NCBI RefSeq assembly: GCF_000430505.1
Contig: NZ_AUMD01000012.1
Location: forward strand, 248,001 to 312,000
Length of the DNA stretch: 64,000 nucleotides
Source: Eisenibacter elegans DSM 3317
Lineage (GTDB): Bacteria; Bacteroidota; Bacteroidia; Cytophagales; Microscillaceae
Direction: 5' to 3'
The notes beneath the pieces are model-generated. The model did no database searches, was not told the DNA's origin, and was given only the letters and a program-made list of their open reading frames with translations. A program made the position numbers and the translations under genes. Within the stretch, counting starts at the first letter, position 1. Each line of letters begins with the position of its first letter. Positions 61,006 through 64,000 of this stretch are shown here, piece by piece.

Positions 61006-62439
61006 ATGATAGCTTTAGGCTCTCAAGTACTTAATTATCAAATTCACCAACGTCTGGGCGATGGCGGTATGGGAGTGGTATATTTGGCTACGCACCGCAA
61101 AATTGGGCGCAAGGCAGCCATCAAAGTACTTCATCCACAATTTGCACAGAACCCACAAATCAGGCAACGTTTTCGGAACGAAGCGGCGCTTTTGGCGCAG
61201 CTCGACCACCCTTGTGTGGTCAAGCTCTACGATTATATCGAAGATGAGCACGGCCTCTGCCTGATTATGGAATACATAGAGGGGATAGATCTTGACCATT
61301 ACCTCAAACAGGTATCAGGGCCTATTCCGGAGGGGCGGCTAGTGCCCTTGTTCAACAAAATATTGAGTGCCTTTGATTATGCACATCAGTATGGCATTGT
61401 ACACCGCGACATCAAACCCTCCAACATCCTGATTACGCCCAATATGGGGGTCAAAGTCTTGGATTTTGGAATTGCCACCATCGTCAATAACGCAGAGACG
61501 GCCTTGGCCGCCGCCGGCACACGTATGGGCACAGTATTGTATATGAGCCCAGAGCAGGTCAGAGGAGATTTTTTTGATGCCCGCAGCGATATTTACTCTC
61601 TTGGGGTTACGCTTTTTCAGATGTTGACGGCGCGCCACCCCTACGAAGACCTACACACGGAGCACCAAGTGTTCCAGAAGATTCTGCAAGAGCCACTGCC
61701 TCGGGCGGCCAATTTCTACCCCGGGGTGTCGGCACCGATGCAGCAAATCATTGACATTGCCACGGCCAAAAACCCTGACAAGCGCTTCCCCAATTGTAAG
61801 GCTTTTGCACAGGCGATGCGTGCTTCTCAAGAGCAGCGGTTTCGTATACCCAGTGCAGCCCAAACCCGCCCTCAACCGTTGCCCGCTTGGGTGGGGCAGG
61901 CCGCGTTAGCAGGGCTTGGGGTGCTGTTGGCTGCTGCCTTGTGGATTGGCTGGGGGCAAGAGGCTTGGCAGAATCATTATGCCAACACCACCGCCCGACC
62001 CAACCCTACCGACCAGCCTGTCAGCTCCCCCGATGTCAGTGAGCCACCACATATCTTGGCCGTCAAACGGCGATTGGAGGCTTTTTATGCCGCACGCGAA
62101 ACCGGTGATTTTGAGCAAGTGGCTGATTTTTATGCCTTTCCTATGGAGCGGTTTATGATTTACCAAAACGTTCGTAGGGAAGAAGTCCGAAAAGTGAACG
62201 ACTATTACTGGAGTACACGCATCAAAGCCGAAGAAAATATCATTGACTGGGATAGTTTCATCTACCAACAAGACGAAAAAGGAAACCACCTCGTCAGAGT
62301 AGAAGTTTTGTACCGTTGTTTGCTCCGAGCTGGCAACCGCTGGGAAGAAAAACGCGAGGTGCGCGACTTGCGTCTCAATCCTGAGCTTAGGATTTACTAT
62401 ATCCGTTCTGACGAATTACGGACAACCGCCGACGACTGA
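61006..62439 (+). CDS. Serine/threonine protein kinase with transmembrane helix and NTF2-like C-terminal domain
   Basis: From ATG 61006 (TTG at 61000 is also in frame) the product has 477 residues. The kinase domain (10-270) is complete: GDGGMG (18-23), Lys40, Glu in NEAALL near 59, HRDIKPSN with Asp135, DFG (153-155) and SPEQVRG. A juxtamembrane basic region, a transmembrane helix (about 296-315) and an extracytoplasmic domain (about 350-470) follow; the latter is a SnoaL/NTF2-like fold (VKRRLEAFYAARETGDFEQVADFYAF). It probably senses a small ligand or stress at the envelope. It lies 4 bases from the convergent transporter gene. Confidence 0.9.
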   Translation: MIALGSQVLNYQIHQRLGDGGMGVVYLATHRKIGRKAAIKVLHPQFAQNPQIRQRFRNEAALLAQLDHPCVVKLYDYIEDEHGLCLIMEYIEGIDLDHYLKQVSGPIPEGRLVPLFNKILSAFDYAHQYGIVHRDIKPSNILITPNMGVKVLDFGIATIVNNAETALAAAGTRMGTVLYMSPEQVRGDFFDARSDIYSLGVTLFQMLTARHPYEDLHTEHQVFQKILQEPLPRAANFYPGVSAPMQQIIDIATAKNPDKRFPNCKAFAQAMRASQEQRFRIPSAAQTRPQPLPAWVGQAALAGLGVLLAAALWIGWGQEAWQNHYANTTARPNPTDQPVSSPDVSEPPHILAVKRRLEAFYAARETGDFEQVADFYAFPMERFMIYQNVRREEVRKVNDYYWSTRIKAEENIIDWDSFIYQQDEKGNHLVRVEVLYRCLLRAGNRWEEKREVRDLRLNPELRIYYIRSDELRTTADD

Positions 62440-62443
62440 AAGG

Positions 62444-63742
62444 TTATGCTTCAGATAACAACTCCAGCTTTACCCTACTGATGCGGGCGTTGTCTTCGAG
62501 GGCTAGGATTGTCAGGCGGAAGTGTTCGTGGTTGATGACCACACCTGCCTCCGGAATATCTTCGTGTAGATACAAGATAAGCCCACTAAGTGTGTCATAA
62601 TCTCCTTCGGGTAGGTTAAGCGCATAGCGCTCATTGAGGTAATCGACTTCTAGGCGCGCATTAAAGATGAAAGTACGCTCATCGATTTGTTCTTCTTCGA
62701 GGGTTTCGTTATCATACTCATCTTCTATTTCCCCAAAAATCTCTTCTACAATATCTTCAATACTGACAATGCCCGCTGTACCTCCAAATTCGTCGACTAC
62801 TAAAGCCAGACTTTTGCTAGCCGAAATCATTTTGAGCAGAGCTACCTCTGCCGGAGAAGACTCCGTAACGACAATAATAGGTGTCAGGATTTCTCGGATA
62901 TGTTGGGGGCGGTTGAAAAGCTGTGAAGAATGACAATATCCGATGATGTCATCGATGGATTCTTGATAAACCAAGACCTTGGAGTGCCCACTATCTACAA
63001 AGGTTTGTTTGAGGTATTCGACTTCTTCGTTCACATCCACAGCCGTGATATCGGGTCGGGGAACCATACACTCTCGTACCCTGAGTGTACGCAACAACAG
63101 CGCATTACTGAAAAGCTTGGTATCTACTTCGGGTTGTTCTTCGGCAAAGTTTTCCCTGTTGGGCGAAGCAGTTGAGAGGTTGTTGATATAATGATTCAGG
63201 TCTAACAAGCCAAAAACAGGCCTGTCTTCAGTATATTCTACCCGCAATACCCACCGGAACAGCACTTTGGAGAATTGCATTGTCAGCCAAACAAAAGGGT
63301 AGAGGACGGTATAAAAAAACATCAAGGGCAGGGCCAATACATTGAGCACTTGATTGGGGCTAATCAGGAAAAGGCTTTTGGGCAAGAACTCTGCCGTAAC
63401 CAAGACCAGCAGGGTAGAAAGCAAGGTCTGTAATACCAACACACTGATGTCATTGTTGGCCCATAAGGGCAATACCGTCATCAACCAAGGGTCTAACACC
63501 GAGGCCATAAAAATCCCATACACCACTAGGGTAATGGTATTGCCTACCAACATCGTGGCGATGAAATGCGAAGGGGTTTTGGTAAAGCGTTCTAAGATGT
63601 ATGCCGCCCAAGCTCCTTTTTTGCGTTGTAAGGCGATGTAAAGCTTATTAGAAGAAATAAAAGCAATTTCGGAACCCGAAAATAAGGCCGATAAAACAAG
63701 CGATGTGATGATAATGCCCCAAGCTATGTTGTAATCGCTCAT
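62444..63742 (-). CDS. HlyC/CorC-family transporter (CNNM domain with CBS pair)
   Basis: The 432-residue protein has an N-terminal CNNM (DUF21) membrane domain of about four helices (8-170; SALFSGSEIAFISSNKL, ATMLVGNTITLVVYG), a CBS pair (about 205-325; VRECMVPRPDITAVDV, DEFGGTAGIVSIEDIVEEIFGEI) and a CorC_HlyC domain (about 340-425; NLPEGDYDTLSGLIL). The family exports divalent cations such as magnesium or cobalt. GldE belongs to the same superfamily, but this sequence matches the ordinary hemolysin-like branch better. It overlaps the small membrane gene upstream by 4 bases. Confidence 0.9.
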   Translation of the reverse strand: MSDYNIAWGIIITSLVLSALFSGSEIAFISSNKLYIALQRKKGAWAAYILERFTKTPSHFIATMLVGNTITLVVYGIFMASVLDPWLMTVLPLWANNDISVLVLQTLLSTLLVLVTAEFLPKSLFLISPNQVLNVLALPLMFFYTVLYPFVWLTMQFSKVLFRWVLRVEYTEDRPVFGLLDLNHYINNLSTASPNRENFAEEQPEVDTKLFSNALLLRTLRVRECMVPRPDITAVDVNEEVEYLKQTFVDSGHSKVLVYQESIDDIIGYCHSSQLFNRPQHIREILTPIIVVTESSPAEVALLKMISASKSLALVVDEFGGTAGIVSIEDIVEEIFGEIEDEYDNETLEEEQIDERTFIFNARLEVDYLNERYALNLPEGDYDTLSGLILYLHEDIPEAGVVINHEHFRLTILALEDNARISRVKLELLSEA

Positions 63743-63975
63743 CGTTTTTTGCGCTTGGGTTGGGAGGTCGGTTTGTTAGGTGTCTGCTTGGGGGCGGGTT
63801 TTGTGGCAGATGATGTCTCTGTTTGGGTACGCCAAAGTTTCAGACCCAACAAGGCCGCGCCGGAAATCATAAAAATCCAATAGCTATTGAGAACATCTCC
63901 CAACATTATTTGATGAATCCCGATGATAAGGGTACTAACGGCTACAGACAACAAAATAGCCTCGTATAGCTTCAT
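63739..63975 (-). CDS. Small membrane protein of unknown function
   Basis: The 78 residues have two hydrophobic helices (about 5-25 and 30-48) and a C-terminal tail rich in Thr, Pro and Lys (KPAPKQTPNKPTSQPKRKKR), with the tail probably cytoplasmic. Its stop overlaps the transporter start by 4 bases (ATGA), so the two are coupled. No family is recognised. In other Bacteroidota an lptC gene often precedes the hemolysin-like gene; this window ends 25 bases before any such gene could be seen. Confidence 0.7.
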   Translation of the reverse strand: MKLYEAILLSVAVSTLIIGIHQIMLGDVLNSYWIFMISGAALLGLKLWRTQTETSSATKPAPKQTPNKPTSQPKRKKR

Positions 63976-64000
63976 AATTTCTGGTGGTCAAGCGTTGCTT

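Noticed and set aside
62444-63742. Calling the CNNM/CBS protein GldE
   Set aside because: It belongs to the same superfamily, but the N-terminal signature and the absence of gldD beside it favour an ordinary HlyC/CorC transporter.
1-64000. CRISPR array, prophage, complete insertion sequence or rRNA operon
   Set aside because: No regularly spaced identical repeats with unique spacers, no transposase or phage structural genes and no rRNA-like sequence were seen; repeats found are short, dispersed and imperfect.

Overview
The window looks like a chromosome segment of a gliding or type IX-secreting member of the Bacteroidota, most likely of the Cytophagales type. The evidence is a PorV-PorU pair, GldG, several proteins with type IX C-terminal sorting domains (motif YPNP followed by a beta-rich tail), LytS/LytTR-type two-component genes, an OstA-like protein, DUF5683-dapB-lepB and dut-nucleotidyltransferase-TPR-DUF4292 gene orders, and promoters of the Bacteroidota form (-33 TTG, -7 TAnnTTTG) instead of -35/-10 boxes. 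Assignment to an order is inference.

Layout. 1-6409 (+): the tail of a probable Mrp ATPase, a NifU-like Fe-S scaffold, a secreted M43 metalloprotease, a beta-propeller sensor histidine kinase and a LytTR regulator, packed with overlapping ends. 6438-14445 (-): PorU, PorV and GldG; 14589-16785 (-): a tiny sorting-domain protein and an OstA-like protein. 16945-20555 (+): tilS, a cyclic-nucleotide-binding protein, a membrane coiled-coil protein and an SDR. 21024-23885 (-): lepB, dapB, DUF5683. 24147-37193 (+): peptide-binding lipoprotein, truA, TPR-SpoIIE phosphatase, ABC exporter, dut, sugar nucleotidyltransferase, TPR protein, DUF4292 lipoprotein and a binding-protein-like protein. 37326-37512: two identical tRNA-Asn genes. 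38193-46516 (+): a secreted metalloprotease with sorting domain, a lytic transglycosylase, a BNR/VPS10-like propeller protein and a lone MlaE permease. 46788-50071: prfA (-) and a HAMP-GAF-PAS protein without a kinase (+). 50083-60772 (-): type III polyketide synthase, SGNH esterase, beta-barrel protein, probable anti-sigma factor and ECF sigma factor, TrkH, heptose kinase, aminotransferase, an NAD(P)-binding protein and a lipoprotein. 61006-63975: a Ser/Thr kinase with an NTF2-like tail (+), and a CNNM/CBS transporter with a small membrane protein (-).

How the genes fit together. Many products belong to the cell envelope: protein export and attachment (PorU, PorV, signal peptidase I, at least three cargo proteins), LPS/lipid handling (OstA-like, MlaE, ADP-heptose kinase), wall turnover (lytic transglycosylase, DapB) and envelope signalling (two-component pair, SpoIIE phosphatase, ECF sigma/anti-sigma, Ser/Thr kinase). 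The rest is housekeeping: tilS, truA, prfA, dut, aspC.

The least expected structure lies between genes. I see three kinds of small non-coding repeats. Family A elements are about 131 bp with terminal inverted repeats and, in one copy, a perfect 9-bp target duplication (20591-20721, 23078-23210, probably 51350-51486). Two further inverted-repeat elements lie just after the tRNAs, one with a perfect 9-bp duplication that carries the -33 element of the next gene's promoter (37641-37833, 37929-38104). Family B is a roughly 60-100 bp dispersed repeat seen at seven intergenic sites. No CRISPR array, complete insertion sequence, prophage or rRNA gene was seen.
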